Source: Ensifer adhaerens
GTDB taxonomy: Bacteria; Pseudomonadota; Alphaproteobacteria; Rhizobiales; Rhizobiaceae
Reading direction: 5' to 3'
Length of the DNA: 64,000 bases
Assembly: GCF_000697965.2 (NCBI RefSeq)
Contig: NZ_CP015880.1
Location: 2,666,001 to 2,730,000, forward strand
Shown here one piece after another: positions 1 to 7,901 of this stretch. Below the pieces are notes generated by a model. The model worked only from the letters and a program-made list of their open reading frames with translations, searched no databases and was not told where the DNA came from. Every line of letters begins with the position of its first letter. The first letter of the stretch is position 1. The position numbers and the translations under genes were made by a program.

Positions 1-14
1 ATAGGATACGCAAG

Positions 15-965
15 ATGATCAACGGTCTCGACTTCCGTCGCCTTCGCCGCTCGGGGCTGGCGCTCGGCGCCTTCGCCCTTTCGGCGACCTTCCTGCTGCC
101 GGCAGTGGCACCCGATGCCCCCGCCTTCATCCGGACGGCCATGGCCGAGGACACGCAGAAGGCCGACGTCTCGCGCGTCGTTTCGGTCGGCGGCGCCGTC
201 ACCGAGATCATCTATGCGCTCGGCGAAGAAGGCCGTCTCGTCGGGCGTGATTCCACCAGCACCTATCCGGAAGCAGCAAAGACGCTTCCGGATGTCGGTT
301 ATATGCGCCAGCTCGCGCCCGAAGGCATCATTGCGGTCAATCCGAGCGCCATCGTCGCAGTCGAAGGCAGCGGCCCGCCGGAGGCGCTGGCGGTGCTGAA
401 GGAGGCCAACATCGCCTTCACCAGCGTGCCCGAGACCTTCGACAAGGCCGGCATTCCCACCAAGATCCGCGCCGTTGGCGCTTTTCTCGGCGTCGAGGAC
501 AAGGCCGAAACGCTCGCCAAGAGCGTCGAAGCCGACCTCGATGCAGCCGTGGCGGAGGGTGCCGCGCGCGCCGACGGTGAGCGCAAGCGCGTGCTGTTCA
601 TCCTGAGCACCCAGGGCGGCAAGGTCATGGCCTCCGGTCAGGGTACCGCCGCCAACGGCATCATCGAACTCGCCGGCGCGGTGAACGCCGTCGGCACCTT
701 CCCCGGTTACAAGGCACTCACCGACGAAGCGATCGTCGAAGCCAAGCCCGACGTCATCCTGATGATGGATCGCGGTGGCGAACACGCCGCCAAGGCGGAA
801 GAACTCTTCGCCATGCCGGCATTGAGCCTGACCCCTGCTGCCCAGAACAAGGCGCTGGTGCGCATGGACGGCCTGCACCTGCTCGGCTTCGGCCCGCGCA
901 CAGCAAGCGCCGTTCGCGAACTGAATGCCGCCATCTACGGGAAGAAGGCCAATGCCTCGCAGTGA
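15..965 (+). CDS. hmuT: Periplasmic haem-binding protein of haem ABC importer
   Basis: Substrate-binding protein that captures haem in the periplasm and hands it to HmuUV. The 316-residue protein has a long N-terminal export signal (basic residues 8-12, hydrophobic 15-32) with a likely cleavage after the AMA at about 42-44. A class III binding-protein fold follows, with the motif DSTSTYPEA at about 79-87; the Tyr (about 84) corresponds to the haem-ligand tyrosine of the ShuT/PhuT family. The stop overlaps the start of the permease gene, so the three genes form one transcript. The upstream region, where an iron-responsive operator would lie, is outside the window. Identification is firm from family pattern and context. 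Confidence 0.93.
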   Translation: MINGLDFRRLRRSGLALGAFALSATFLLPAVAPDAPAFIRTAMAEDTQKADVSRVVSVGGAVTEIIYALGEEGRLVGRDSTSTYPEAAKTLPDVGYMRQLAPEGIIAVNPSAIVAVEGSGPPEALAVLKEANIAFTSVPETFDKAGIPTKIRAVGAFLGVEDKAETLAKSVEADLDAAVAEGAARADGERKRVLFILSTQGGKVMASGQGTAANGIIELAGAVNAVGTFPGYKALTDEAIVEAKPDVILMMDRGGEHAAKAEELFAMPALSLTPAAQNKALVRMDGLHLLGFGPRTASAVRELNAAIYGKKANASQ

Positions 966-2070
966 GGCATTGGGCCGCGGCATGCGCCTGACCGGATTGG
1001 CCGCCGACATCCGCAACGAATGGCGTGCCGGCAACCGCTCGCGGCTGGCCCGGCTTCTCGTCGTCGCCCTCGTGGTAATCGCCATCGCCACCTTCGTCGG
1101 CTCGATCATGACCGGCGCGGCCGACGCGTCGCTCGCCAATGTCTGGCGCTGGCTGATCGGCGAGGCCGACCAGGCCCTGAGCATTCGCGACCGCATCATC
1201 ATTCTCGATATCCGGCTCCCTCGCGCCGTGCTCGGCATGCTCGTTGGCGCGTCGCTTGCGGTTTCCGGCGTGGTCATGCAGGGGCTCTTCCGCAATCCCC
1301 TGGCCGATCCCGGCCTCGTCGGCGTTTCCTCGGGCGCGAGTCTTGGCGCCGTGCTGCTGATCGTGCTTGGAACCGCCACCTTCGGGCCACTATTTGCCCT
1401 GTTCGGTTTCTATGCGCTGCCGGTCGCTGCCTTCTTCGGCGGCCTCGTCACGACGCTTTTGCTCTACCGCATTGCCACGCGCGGCGGGCGGACCTCGATC
1501 GCCACCCTGCTTCTGGCCGGCATCGCGCTTGGCGCGCTGACCGGCGCCGTCACGGGCGTGCTCGTCTTCATGGCCGACGACAAGCAATTGCGCGACCTCA
1601 CCTTCTGGGGCCTCGGCTCACTTGCCGGCGCCAACTGGACGAAGATCCTGGCCGCGGCGCCGATCATTCTGCTTTCGCTCGCCGTCACCCCTTTTCTCGC
1701 CCGCGGCCTCAATGCGATCACGCTCGGCGAGGCGGCAGCCTTCCACATGGGCATTCCCGTCCAGCGGCTGAAGAACGTCGCGATCGTCAGCGTTGCTGCG
1801 GCGACCGGCGCGTCGGTTGCCGTCAGCGGCGGCATCGGCTTCGTCGGCATCGTCGTGCCGCATCTGCTGCGCCTTGTCATCGGCCCCGATCACCGCTACC
1901 TGCTGCCGGCCTCGGCTCTGCTCGGCGGCACGCTGTTGATCCTTGCCGACATGATCGCCCGCACCATCGTTTCCCCGGCGGAACTGCCGATCGGCATCGT
2001 CACCGCTTTTATCGGCGCACCGTTCTTCCTCTGGATCCTGCTGCGCGGCCGTTCGAACATGGGATTGTGA
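952..2070 (+). CDS. hmuU: Haem ABC transporter permease (FecCD family)
   Basis: Inner-membrane permease of the haem importer, 372 residues with about ten hydrophobic helices and the FecCD-family signatures GLFRNPLADPGLVG and GGIGFVGIVVPHLLR. I chose the ATG at 952 because a purine-rich GGGAAGAAGG lies just before it. This start overlaps hmuT by 14 bp, as expected for translational coupling. An upstream in-frame ATG at 925 and an internal ATG at 982 are possible but less well supported. Confidence 0.93.
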   Translation: MPRSEALGRGMRLTGLAADIRNEWRAGNRSRLARLLVVALVVIAIATFVGSIMTGAADASLANVWRWLIGEADQALSIRDRIIILDIRLPRAVLGMLVGASLAVSGVVMQGLFRNPLADPGLVGVSSGASLGAVLLIVLGTATFGPLFALFGFYALPVAAFFGGLVTTLLLYRIATRGGRTSIATLLLAGIALGALTGAVTGVLVFMADDKQLRDLTFWGLGSLAGANWTKILAAAPIILLSLAVTPFLARGLNAITLGEAAAFHMGIPVQRLKNVAIVSVAAATGASVAVSGGIGFVGIVVPHLLRLVIGPDHRYLLPASALLGGTLLILADMIARTIVSPAELPIGIVTAFIGAPFFLWILLRGRSNMGL

Positions 2071-2078
2071 GCGAAGCC

Positions 2079-2870
2079 ATGATCAACGTTTCCAATCTCT
2101 CCGTCCGCCTCGGCGGGCGACCGGTCATCCACGGCGTTTCGCTCGAGGCCCGACCCGGCGCGCTGACGGCGATCGTCGGCCCGAACGGCTGCGGCAAGAC
2201 CACGACGCTGAAGGCCATTTCCGGAGAGCTTGCACCAGCAGGCGGGACGATCCGCATCAACGGCCGCGACCTGCGCGGCCTGAAGCCCTGGGAACTCGCG
2301 TCGATGCGCGGCGTGCTGCCGCAATCGACCGTCATCTCCTTCCCGTTCACGGTGCGAGAAGTGGTTCGGCTCGGGCTTGCCGCCGGCGCAAACGCCGACG
2401 CCGCCCTGCACGACCGGATCGCGGCGGAAGCGCTCGAAGCGGTCGATCTCGGCGGCTTTGCCGGGCGTTTCTATCAGGAGCTGTCCGGCGGCGAGCAGCA
2501 GCGCGTGCAGCTTGCCCGCGTGCTTTGCCAGATCTCAGAACCCGTTACCGATGGCCAACCGCGTTACCTTCTGCTCGACGAGCCCGTCTCCAGCCTCGAT
2601 ATCCGCCACCAGCTGGGCATCATGCAGCTCGCGCGCAACTTTTGCGAACGCGGCGGCGGTGTCGTCGCCGTCATGCACGACCTCAATCTGACCGCCATGT
2701 TCGCCGACCACATGGTGATGATGAAGGCCGGCAAGGTCCGCGCCAGCGGCGCGCCGGCCGAGGTACTGACGGACGAGACGATGGAAGCGGTCTTCGGCTG
2801 CCGCATGCGGGTGGGCGTGGCTCCGCCGGCGCCCGTGCCCTTCGTGCTGCCGCAAACCGCATCGCTCTGA
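2079..2870 (+). CDS. hmuV: Haem ABC transporter ATP-binding protein
   Basis: ATPase of the haem importer, 263 residues. Visible motifs are Walker A GPNGCGKTT (34-42), signature LSGGEQQRVQLAR, Walker B YLLLDEP and the H-loop MHD. The start is 8 bp after the hmuU stop. The reading frame is open far upstream, inside hmuU, but only this ATG gives the normal family N-terminus (MINVSNLSVRL). It completes the periplasmic protein, permease and ATPase set for haem uptake across the inner membrane. Confidence 0.94.
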   Translation: MINVSNLSVRLGGRPVIHGVSLEARPGALTAIVGPNGCGKTTTLKAISGELAPAGGTIRINGRDLRGLKPWELASMRGVLPQSTVISFPFTVREVVRLGLAAGANADAALHDRIAAEALEAVDLGGFAGRFYQELSGGEQQRVQLARVLCQISEPVTDGQPRYLLLDEPVSSLDIRHQLGIMQLARNFCERGGGVVAVMHDLNLTAMFADHMVMMKAGKVRASGAPAEVLTDETMEAVFGCRMRVGVAPPAPVPFVLPQTASL

Positions 2871-2918
2871 CGCCAGCGCACGTCCTCATTCTTCCGAGAG
2901 CCAACACCAAGATTTATC

Positions 2919-2943
2919 GAAACAATTTCCGCACTTGCGCGTT
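2919..2943 (+). promoter_or_regulatory. Near-consensus EcfG (RpoE2) promoter
   Basis: GAAAC, 16 nt, CGTT, against the known EcfG consensus GGAAC-N16/17-CGTT; one mismatch in the -35 element. It lies about 100 bp before the YqjD-like gene. The function is inferred from the motif and from the stress-type genes that follow. Confidence 0.35.
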
Positions 2944-3046
2944 GTTCTCCCGAAGCGCCGGCGTGGGCCTGCAGTTGTGCCCGCCGGTTTGATCAGGAAG
3001 CGCCGACCGTTCGCGGCCGGCGCATGTGTGAAAGGGAGTATTCGTC

Positions 3047-3415
3047 ATGGCGTCAGGCCTCTTCTCCGGTTCGAGCTCGCGTTCGACAAAAAGCAACGGC
3101 AAGCTCGCCGACATCTCCATCGAGGAACAACTGGGCGAATTGCGCAATGATGTGGCGACGCTTGTCGCCCTCTTGGCCGATCGCGGATCGACGGCTTCGC
3201 AGCAGGCGCGCAGCAAGGCACAGGATGCCCGCGAACAGGCTGAAGCGGGCCTCAGCGAACTGTTGGCAAGCGGTGAAGATCTGCTGGCCGAGCTTCGTGA
3301 TCGCTACGCCGGCACGGAAAAGCAGGTTCGGCACGCCGTGCGCGAACATCCCGTCGCAACCCTCGGCGCCGCCGCCCTGATCGGTCTGGCCATAGCCGCG
3401 CTTCTTCGTCGCTGA
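3047..3415 (+). CDS. Small tail-anchored protein, DUF883/YqjD-ElaB-like
   Basis: A 122-residue protein with an amphipathic helical middle (about 20-95, rich in Ala, Glu and Arg) and a single C-terminal membrane segment (about 100-119) ending LLRR. This is the layout of the DUF883 family (E. coli YqjD, ElaB, YgaM). In E. coli these stationary-phase proteins tether ribosomes to the inner membrane; that role here is inference only. GAAAGGGAG precedes the ATG as ribosome-binding site. The next gene encodes a YqjE-like membrane protein, which reproduces the yqjD-yqjE pairing. Confidence 0.7.
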   Translation: MASGLFSGSSSRSTKSNGKLADISIEEQLGELRNDVATLVALLADRGSTASQQARSKAQDAREQAEAGLSELLASGEDLLAELRDRYAGTEKQVRHAVREHPVATLGAAALIGLAIAALLRR

Positions 3416-3491
3416 AGAAGATGCAAGCCGTTGAGGCGGATGGGTTGCACCCATCCGCTGAGATCGAGGGGAAGATGATCGAGGGCAATTC

Positions 3492-3929
3492 ATGGGACCA
3501 TTGACGGCAGCCCTGACCGCGCTCATGAGCGCCGATATCGGCGCGGCCACTGCGCGCGTGAAACGCAACGCGATCTTGTGGGGCATTATAGGATTGCTGC
3601 TTGCCACGGCCTATGTCTTCGGCCTCGCAGCCGCGTTCCTGTATCTCAGCGCACTTTACAGTCCGGTCGCAGCCTCCGCCGCGATCGCGATCGCGTTTTT
3701 CGTGACCGCGCTGGTGCTGTTCGGCATCATGGCGATGCTGCAAGGACGCGACCGCCGCCTGGCCGAGGAGCGTCGCCGCCGCAGACAGATGCAAACAAAC
3801 CTGACACTGCTTGCCGCGGCGGGCATCCTGCGCAAACAGCCGCTGCTTGCGGTCGCCACCGCTCTAGCGATCGGGGCACTCGTGGGAACTGGCAAACGGC
3901 GCGAGCGGCGACGGACGACTGACGATTAA
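3492..3929 (+). CDS. Small membrane protein, YqjE/holin-superfamily-III-like (DUF1469 type)
   Basis: 145 residues with two strong transmembrane segments (about 28-54 and 59-83), a basic Arg-rich loop (about 86-100) and a further hydrophobic stretch (about 105-132). The size, topology and position after a YqjD-like gene suggest the phage-holin superfamily III/YqjE group. The ATG is preceded by GATCGAGGG. Its 76-bp distance from the previous gene allows co-transcription. No biochemical role can be read from the sequence. Confidence 0.6.
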   Translation: MGPLTAALTALMSADIGAATARVKRNAILWGIIGLLLATAYVFGLAAAFLYLSALYSPVAASAAIAIAFFVTALVLFGIMAMLQGRDRRLAEERRRRRQMQTNLTLLAAAGILRKQPLLAVATALAIGALVGTGKRRERRRTTDD

Positions 3930-4036
3930 GCACGGGCTTCCCAACCCGGTGCGGGCCTTTCCCTCCGAACGTTGGTGTCTGGCAGGAGAGCCTTGCGCGC
4001 TTGCGCCTTTCGGCCGTCCCGATTGCGATCAACGCC

Positions 4037-5539
4037 TTAAAGCGGCAGGCGAATGAGCGCAGTGACGCCTGCCGGCAGATATTCCACCTTGACCGAGCTG
4101 CCCAAGACCTTGTCGAGGCTCCGCTCGATCAGGATCGAGCCGAAGCCGCGCCGTTTTGGCTCGCGCACCGGCGGCCCGCCGACTTCGGTCCAGGTGAGAT
4201 GCAGAACGTTGTCGCCATCCTCGATCATGTTGCGCGCCGTCAGAACCACCTTCCCCTTCGGCACCGACAGCGACCCATATTTGACGGCGTTGGTGGCAAG
4301 CTCGTGCAGAACCAGACCGAGGCCGACCGCCTGGTCAGGCCCGAGCGATATCTCGTCCTTGTGGATCTCGATCTGCTCGGCATAGCAGTTGACATGCGGC
4401 AGCAACTGCTTGGCGATGAGGTCGGCGAGCCGGATGGTGCCCCATTCGTGATCGGAAAGCAGGCCGTGCGCTTCGGAGATCGCCTGCAATCTCCCGGCAA
4501 AGGCGGTCATGAATTCCGCCGGATCGCTGGTCTGGCGCAAGGTCTGACGGGCCAGTGACTGCAGCATCGCGAGCGTGTTCTTGACCCGGTGGTTGAGCTC
4601 CTTCAGCAACAGCCGCGTGCGCTGTACCGACGCCTGCTGGTCGGTGACATCGATCGTGACGCCGATGAACGTCAACGGATTGCCCTTGCTGTCGCGATCA
4701 TGCACGCGGCCGCGCCCGAGCAGCCAGCGGCCGGTGTCGCCGACGCGGAACATGCCGTCGTACTCGTCGTCGGCCTTCATCGCCTGGCGTAACTTGGAAA
4801 AAGTCGCGCCGCGATCGTCGATATGGATCGCTCCGAAGATCTCGCGGGCGCCGACGAAGCTGTCGGCCGGCAGTCCGAACATGCGTTTCATCGCGCTGTT
4901 ACCGGCAATGACCCCGGAGCGGATATCCCACAACCAACTGCCGATGTTCGCTGCTTCGAGCGCCATTGCGTGGCGCTGCTCCTCGCGTGACAGCGCCGCC
5001 TCTTTCAGCGCGCGCCGGCGCGCTTCGTCCTTGATCTTGAAGAGGGAAGCGGCCAGCCCGGCGAGCCGGCTCAGCTGGTCCATCAGCGCCTGTGGCACGT
5101 CGGCGCGCGGCTTGTCGTCGAGAACGCAGACCGTGCCGACGGCCTGCCCGTCGAGCATGATCGGCGCGCCGGCATAAAATCGCAGGAACGGCGGCCCTAC
5201 GACCCGCGAACGTCGCATGAACCGCGGATCAGTCGACGCGTCGAGCACGACGAGACTGGCGTCGGCTTCGGCCGCCACTTGCACGCAGAAGGACTCCTCC
5301 GACGACGCCCGGCTCTCCGTGGTTCCGACGGCCGCTTTGAACCATTGCCATTCGCGGTCGATCAAGGTCACCAGCGCAATCGGCGCGTCGAACAGGCCGG
5401 CCGCAATTTCAACGATGCCGTCGAAGTCCCGATCCGGCACCGCCATGTCGGGCACGGTCGCGTGCAAGACGCTCAGACGTTCAGGCGCGTCGAGCAGCGT
5501 CATGACGGGCGGGTCTGTCCTTTCAGTCCTCATGCGCAT
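4037..5539 (-). CDS. rsiC: HWE-family sensor histidine kinase (GAF-PAS-HWE), general stress response
   Basis: Cytosolic sensor kinase of 500 residues with no membrane segment. A GAF domain occupies about 30-170, a PAS domain about 185-300 and an HWE-type kinase core about 308-500. The phospho-acceptor is H317 in ELNHRVKN, the N-box Asn is N417 (HELATNAVKYGS), and the diagnostic W-x-E is at 450-452. In S. meliloti the kinase encoded beside rpoE2 (RsiC) phosphorylates or dephosphorylates the PhyR-type regulator. Same-strand position downstream of ecfG and the HWE class support the same role. The symbol rests on that synteny. Confidence 0.85.
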   Translation of the reverse strand: MRMRTERTDPPVMTLLDAPERLSVLHATVPDMAVPDRDFDGIVEIAAGLFDAPIALVTLIDREWQWFKAAVGTTESRASSEESFCVQVAAEADASLVVLDASTDPRFMRRSRVVGPPFLRFYAGAPIMLDGQAVGTVCVLDDKPRADVPQALMDQLSRLAGLAASLFKIKDEARRRALKEAALSREEQRHAMALEAANIGSWLWDIRSGVIAGNSAMKRMFGLPADSFVGAREIFGAIHIDDRGATFSKLRQAMKADDEYDGMFRVGDTGRWLLGRGRVHDRDSKGNPLTFIGVTIDVTDQQASVQRTRLLLKELNHRVKNTLAMLQSLARQTLRQTSDPAEFMTAFAGRLQAISEAHGLLSDHEWGTIRLADLIAKQLLPHVNCYAEQIEIHKDEISLGPDQAVGLGLVLHELATNAVKYGSLSVPKGKVVLTARNMIEDGDNVLHLTWTEVGGPPVREPKRRGFGSILIERSLDKVLGSSVKVEYLPAGVTALIRLPL

Positions 5540-5694
5540 TCGGTCTCAATTCCCAATCTGAGCGGCTTGGGGAGCCCTTGCAGGCTGCACCCGCATCTCG
5601 CTCGGTTCTGGGCATATCGACCCAAAATCGTCATGATTTGCGCTCTGCCTCCACCACCCGCCTGCCCCCTCGGGCACAGGCGTCAGTGAAAGCA

Positions 5695-5722
5695 GGACAC
5701 CGCCGCTTTTGCAACGGTGTCC
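5695..5722 (-). terminator. Hairpin just downstream of ecfG
   Basis: An 8-bp perfect inverted repeat (GGACACCG at 5695-5702, CGGTGTCC at 5715-5722) starts 16 nt after the ecfG stop on the minus strand and is followed by TGCTTTC. It is plausibly a weak terminator or processing hairpin between ecfG and the kinase gene. Confidence 0.4.
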
Positions 5723-5737
5723 GGCTCGAAACTTTCC

Positions 5738-6292
5738 TCAGGAAACAAAGGCGCGCGACGTGATCGGGGCCGACGTCTCGTCGGGGCCGTAGTCGTTTTC
5801 GCCCTTCACCTGAAGAATGTCCTGCAAGCGCTGGCGCGCGCGGTTGACACGGCTCTTGATCGTTCCGAGCGCGCAGCCGCAGATCGTGGCCGCTTCCTCG
5901 TAGGAAAAGCCGGAAGCGCCCACGAGGATGATCGCTTCACGCTGGTCGGGCGGCAACATCTCCAGCGCCTTGCGGAAATCCTGCAGGTCCAGCGAGCCGT
6001 ATTGTTCAGGATGATGGGCGAGAGACTCGGTGAAATGTCCGTCGCTGTCCTGAACTTCGCGTCCGCGCTTGCGCATCTGGCTGTAGAGTTCGTTGCGCAG
6101 GATGGTGAAGAGCCAGGCCTTCATGTTGGTGCCCATCTCGAAGTGGTCCTGCTTCGCCCAGGCCTTCATGATCGTGTCCTGAACCAGGTCGTCGGCACGG
6201 TCGTGACGTCCGATCAGCGACATGGCGAAGGCACGCAGACTCGGCAACGCGGCCAGCATCTCACGCTTGAAATCATTCTTTTCGGATGACAT
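5738..6292 (-). CDS. ecfG: EcfG-type ECF sigma factor of the general stress response
   Basis: A sigma factor of 184 residues (RpoE2 in S. meliloti) that directs RNA polymerase to GGAAC-N16/17-CGTT promoters. Region 2 lies at about 10-80 (RADDLVQDTIMKAW) and region 4 at about 105-165 (SYEEAATICGCALGTIKSRVNRAR). The frame is open 53 codons further upstream through nepR. The ATG at 6292 is the start because GGGAG sits in the last codons of nepR at proper distance and the family N-terminus MSSEKNDFK begins there. The gene follows the nepR stop by 8 bp, so sigma and anti-sigma are co-transcribed. Confidence 0.95.
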   Translation of the reverse strand: MSSEKNDFKREMLAALPSLRAFAMSLIGRHDRADDLVQDTIMKAWAKQDHFEMGTNMKAWLFTILRNELYSQMRKRGREVQDSDGHFTESLAHHPEQYGSLDLQDFRKALEMLPPDQREAIILVGASGFSYEEAATICGCALGTIKSRVNRARQRLQDILQVKGENDYGPDETSAPITSRAFVS

Positions 6293-6300
6293 TCCGGTAC

Positions 6301-6495
6301 TTACTCCCTGCCCTGCAGCGCCGATTGCTGCTCGGCCGCGTCGAGTTTTTCCAGAAGATCGAGAAAACGCGCGGGTATCGCCTCTTCCTGCACGGACTGA
6401 TAGAGCGCCTTCAGCTTCGCTGCAATTTGCGCATTTGGATCTTCTGTCCATAAGGTCGTGCCGGTGGTCCGCCCTGCCCCTGTTTTATGTTTCAT
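6301..6495 (-). CDS. nepR: NepR anti-sigma factor
   Basis: A small protein of 64 residues that sequesters EcfG until phosphorylated PhyR displaces it. The NepR core is visible as the helix QIAAKLKALYQSVQEEAIP followed by RFLDLLEKLDAAEQ. The ATG at 6495 gives the usual short family N-terminus; a TTG at 6531 in frame is a less likely alternative. It is the first gene of the nepR-ecfG pair, divergent from phyR. Confidence 0.93.
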   Translation of the reverse strand: MKHKTGAGRTTGTTLWTEDPNAQIAAKLKALYQSVQEEAIPARFLDLLEKLDAAEQQSALQGRE

Positions 6496-6550
6496 TTTCA
6501 AACTGTCGCCTTCAAGTGTCGAAATCGCCAAAACTGTCCATAGCCGCCAT

Positions 6551-6576
6551 AACGCTGTTGAAAATTGAAATGTTCC
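6551..6576 (-). promoter_or_regulatory. EcfG-dependent promoter of nepR-ecfG
   Basis: Read on the minus strand, GGAAC (6572-6576) and CGTT (6551-6554) are separated by 17 nt, a full match to the EcfG consensus. It lies about 55 bp before the nepR start. This gives the sigma factor operon positive autoregulation, as known in other alphaproteobacteria. Confidence 0.8.
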
Positions 6577-6581
6577 CTCGC

Positions 6582-6606
6582 GGAACCTTTTTTTACGCGG
6601 AGCGTT
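6582..6606 (+). promoter_or_regulatory. EcfG-dependent promoter of phyR
   Basis: GGAAC (6582-6586), 16 nt, CGTT (6603-6606) on the plus strand, a perfect consensus match, 42 bp before the phyR ATG. Its -35 element faces away from that of the nepR promoter with only 5 nt between them. Confidence 0.82.
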
Positions 6607-6648
6607 CTCGCAACGTCACCGTAAAACGATTTTCGAGGGAGTTCCTCT

Positions 6649-7443
6649 ATGACTTTGTCCACGCGGATCGCACCGCTCCTGCCGTATCTGCGCCGCTACT
6701 CACGCGCGCTAACCGGCTCGCAGACATCAGGCGACGCCTATGTTGCCGCCGTTCTCGAAGCGCTGATCGCCGACACGTCGATTTTCCCCGAAGCAAGCAA
6801 TGATCGCGTTGGCCTGTTCCGCCTGTTCACCTCGCTCTTCGGCTCGTCGTCCGTGCTCGTGCCTGAACCAGTTTCTCCGTTTGCCTGGGAGCAGCGCGCG
6901 TCGATCAATCTCGCAACCGTCTCGCCGCTTGCCCGCCAGGCATTCCTTCTGGTCTCGGTCGAAGGCTTCCGGCCGGAGGAAGCGGCCGAAGTTCTCGATG
7001 TCAGCATCGACAAGGTCGGTGGCCTGCTCGATCGCGCCTCGCAGGAAATCTCGCGCCAGGTCGCGACCGATATCATGATCATCGAGGACGAACCGCTGAT
7101 CGCCATCGATATCGAGCAGATGGTCGAGAGCCTTGGCCATCGCGTCACCGGGATCGCCCGCACGCGCGACGAAGCGATCGCGCTCTACAAGAAGACACGG
7201 CCGAGCATGGTGCTTGCCGATATCCAGCTTGCCGATGGCAGCTCCGGCATCGACGCGGTCAACGACATCCTGAAGACGAGCGCCATTCCGGTGATCTTCA
7301 TCACCGCCTTCCCGGAGCGGCTCCTGACCGGCGAACGGCCGGAACCGACCTTCCTGGTCACCAAGCCGTTCAACCCGGACATGGTCAAGGCGCTGATCAG
7401 CCAGGCTTTGTTCTTCAACGAATCCACCAAGGCGGCGGCCTGA
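6649..7443 (+). CDS. phyR: PhyR response regulator (sigma-like domain plus receiver)
   Basis: Anti-anti-sigma factor of 264 residues. The N-terminal 1-140 resembles an ECF sigma factor (region-4-like part EGFRPEEAAEVLDVS) and mimics EcfG to bind NepR. The C-terminal receiver (about 141-260) has the acidic pair E146/D147, phospho-acceptor D191 in VLADIQLADG, and Lys239 in VTKPF. Phosphorylation by HWE kinases exposes the sigma-like domain. GAGGGAG precedes the ATG. The gene is divergent from nepR-ecfG and has its own EcfG promoter. Confidence 0.95.
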   Translation: MTLSTRIAPLLPYLRRYSRALTGSQTSGDAYVAAVLEALIADTSIFPEASNDRVGLFRLFTSLFGSSSVLVPEPVSPFAWEQRASINLATVSPLARQAFLLVSVEGFRPEEAAEVLDVSIDKVGGLLDRASQEISRQVATDIMIIEDEPLIAIDIEQMVESLGHRVTGIARTRDEAIALYKKTRPSMVLADIQLADGSSGIDAVNDILKTSAIPVIFITAFPERLLTGERPEPTFLVTKPFNPDMVKALISQALFFNESTKAAA

Positions 7444-7451
7444 GCGCGACT

Positions 7452-7490
7452 GCATGTTCCCCTCGACTGTAAGCGGTCGAGGGGGCATGC
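7452..7490 (+). terminator. Long hairpin after phyR
   Basis: A nearly perfect stem (arms 7452-7467 and 7476-7490, core CCCCTCGAC/GTCGAGGGG, outer GCATG/CATGC) starts 8 nt after the phyR stop. No U-tract follows, so it may act as a terminator, a processing barrier or both. Confidence 0.5.
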
Positions 7491-7504
7491 GCCGATCCAG
7501 ATCT

Positions 7505-7542
7505 TGCAGCGGCCCGCGCCTTACGGCGCGTAGGCCGCTGCA
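7505..7542. repeat. Strong two-part palindrome
   Basis: Outer arms TGCAGCGGCC (7505-7514) and GGCCGCTGCA (7533-7542) flank an inner stem CGCGCC-TTAC-GGCGCG. Together they form one long, very stable hairpin on either strand. The function is unknown; it may be a terminator-like or transcript-stabilising element for phyR. Confidence 0.5.
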
Positions 7543-7703
7543 GGTCGTTTCGGGAGTTGTTTGGCAAGATTGCCGGAACGTCCCGACGAGAACTCTCTGA
7601 GCTGACATCAGCAATTTCGTCACTGGACCTGCGCATTCACCGGCGGCTTCTGCCAATCTGCGCGTACCACCACACTTGGCCAGGTTTCTCGCAAAGGAAG
7701 CCC

Positions 7704-7796
7704 CCTGAAAACACAACAGCCAGTGCCGAGGGAAGGCACTGGCTGGTATGTGCAACTCACTCGGGGAGTGTGAGTTGTAGGCCGGCGGTCTGCCTC
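7704..7796 (-). ncRNA. Candidate small RNA of about 90 nt with intrinsic terminator
   Basis: On the minus strand, a first stem-loop (arms 7753-7760 and 7770-7777, loop containing CTCCCCGA) is followed by a perfect 11-bp stem (7735-7745 with 7717-7727). Next comes TTGTGTTTTC, the form of a Rho-independent terminator with a U-rich tail. A TTGACC lies on the minus strand at 7832-7837 as a possible -35 element; I see no clear -10. There is no coding potential. The 3' end is well supported, while the 5' end is a guess. Confidence 0.45.
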
Positions 7797-7856
7797 CGGC
7801 GCCGCATTGGGGGCTATGCGCGCCACCGTCCGGTCAACAACAGAATGCGCGACACG

Positions 7857-7890
7857 GAAAAAGGTTCCATGACCCCGCAACAACCTTTTC
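7857..7890 (-). terminator. Possible terminator after the FGGY kinase
   Basis: On the minus strand AAAGGTT and AACCTTT form a stem around a GC-rich loop, ending in a short T run (CCTTTTTCC). It begins about 12 nt after the kinase stop. Confidence 0.4.
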
Positions 7891-7901
7891 GGCAGCAGCC
7901 G

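Larger units (their letters stand above)
7444..7901. other. Gene-free, hairpin-rich stretch between phyR and the FGGY kinase
   Basis: No convincing protein gene lies here. Short frames on both strands lack ribosome-binding sites and family-like sequence. The stretch contains at least four strong inverted repeats: 7452-7490, 7505-7542, 7717-7745 and 7753-7777. A weaker terminator-like repeat lies at 7857-7890. Two of the repeats make up the candidate small RNA annotated separately. Confidence 0.6.

Noticed and set aside
5713..5737. EcfG-like promoter (GGAAA-N16-CGTT, minus strand) before the HWE kinase gene
   Set aside because: The -35 element has a mismatch. The -10 part falls inside a hairpin just after ecfG, about 170 bp from the kinase start, so the match may be chance.
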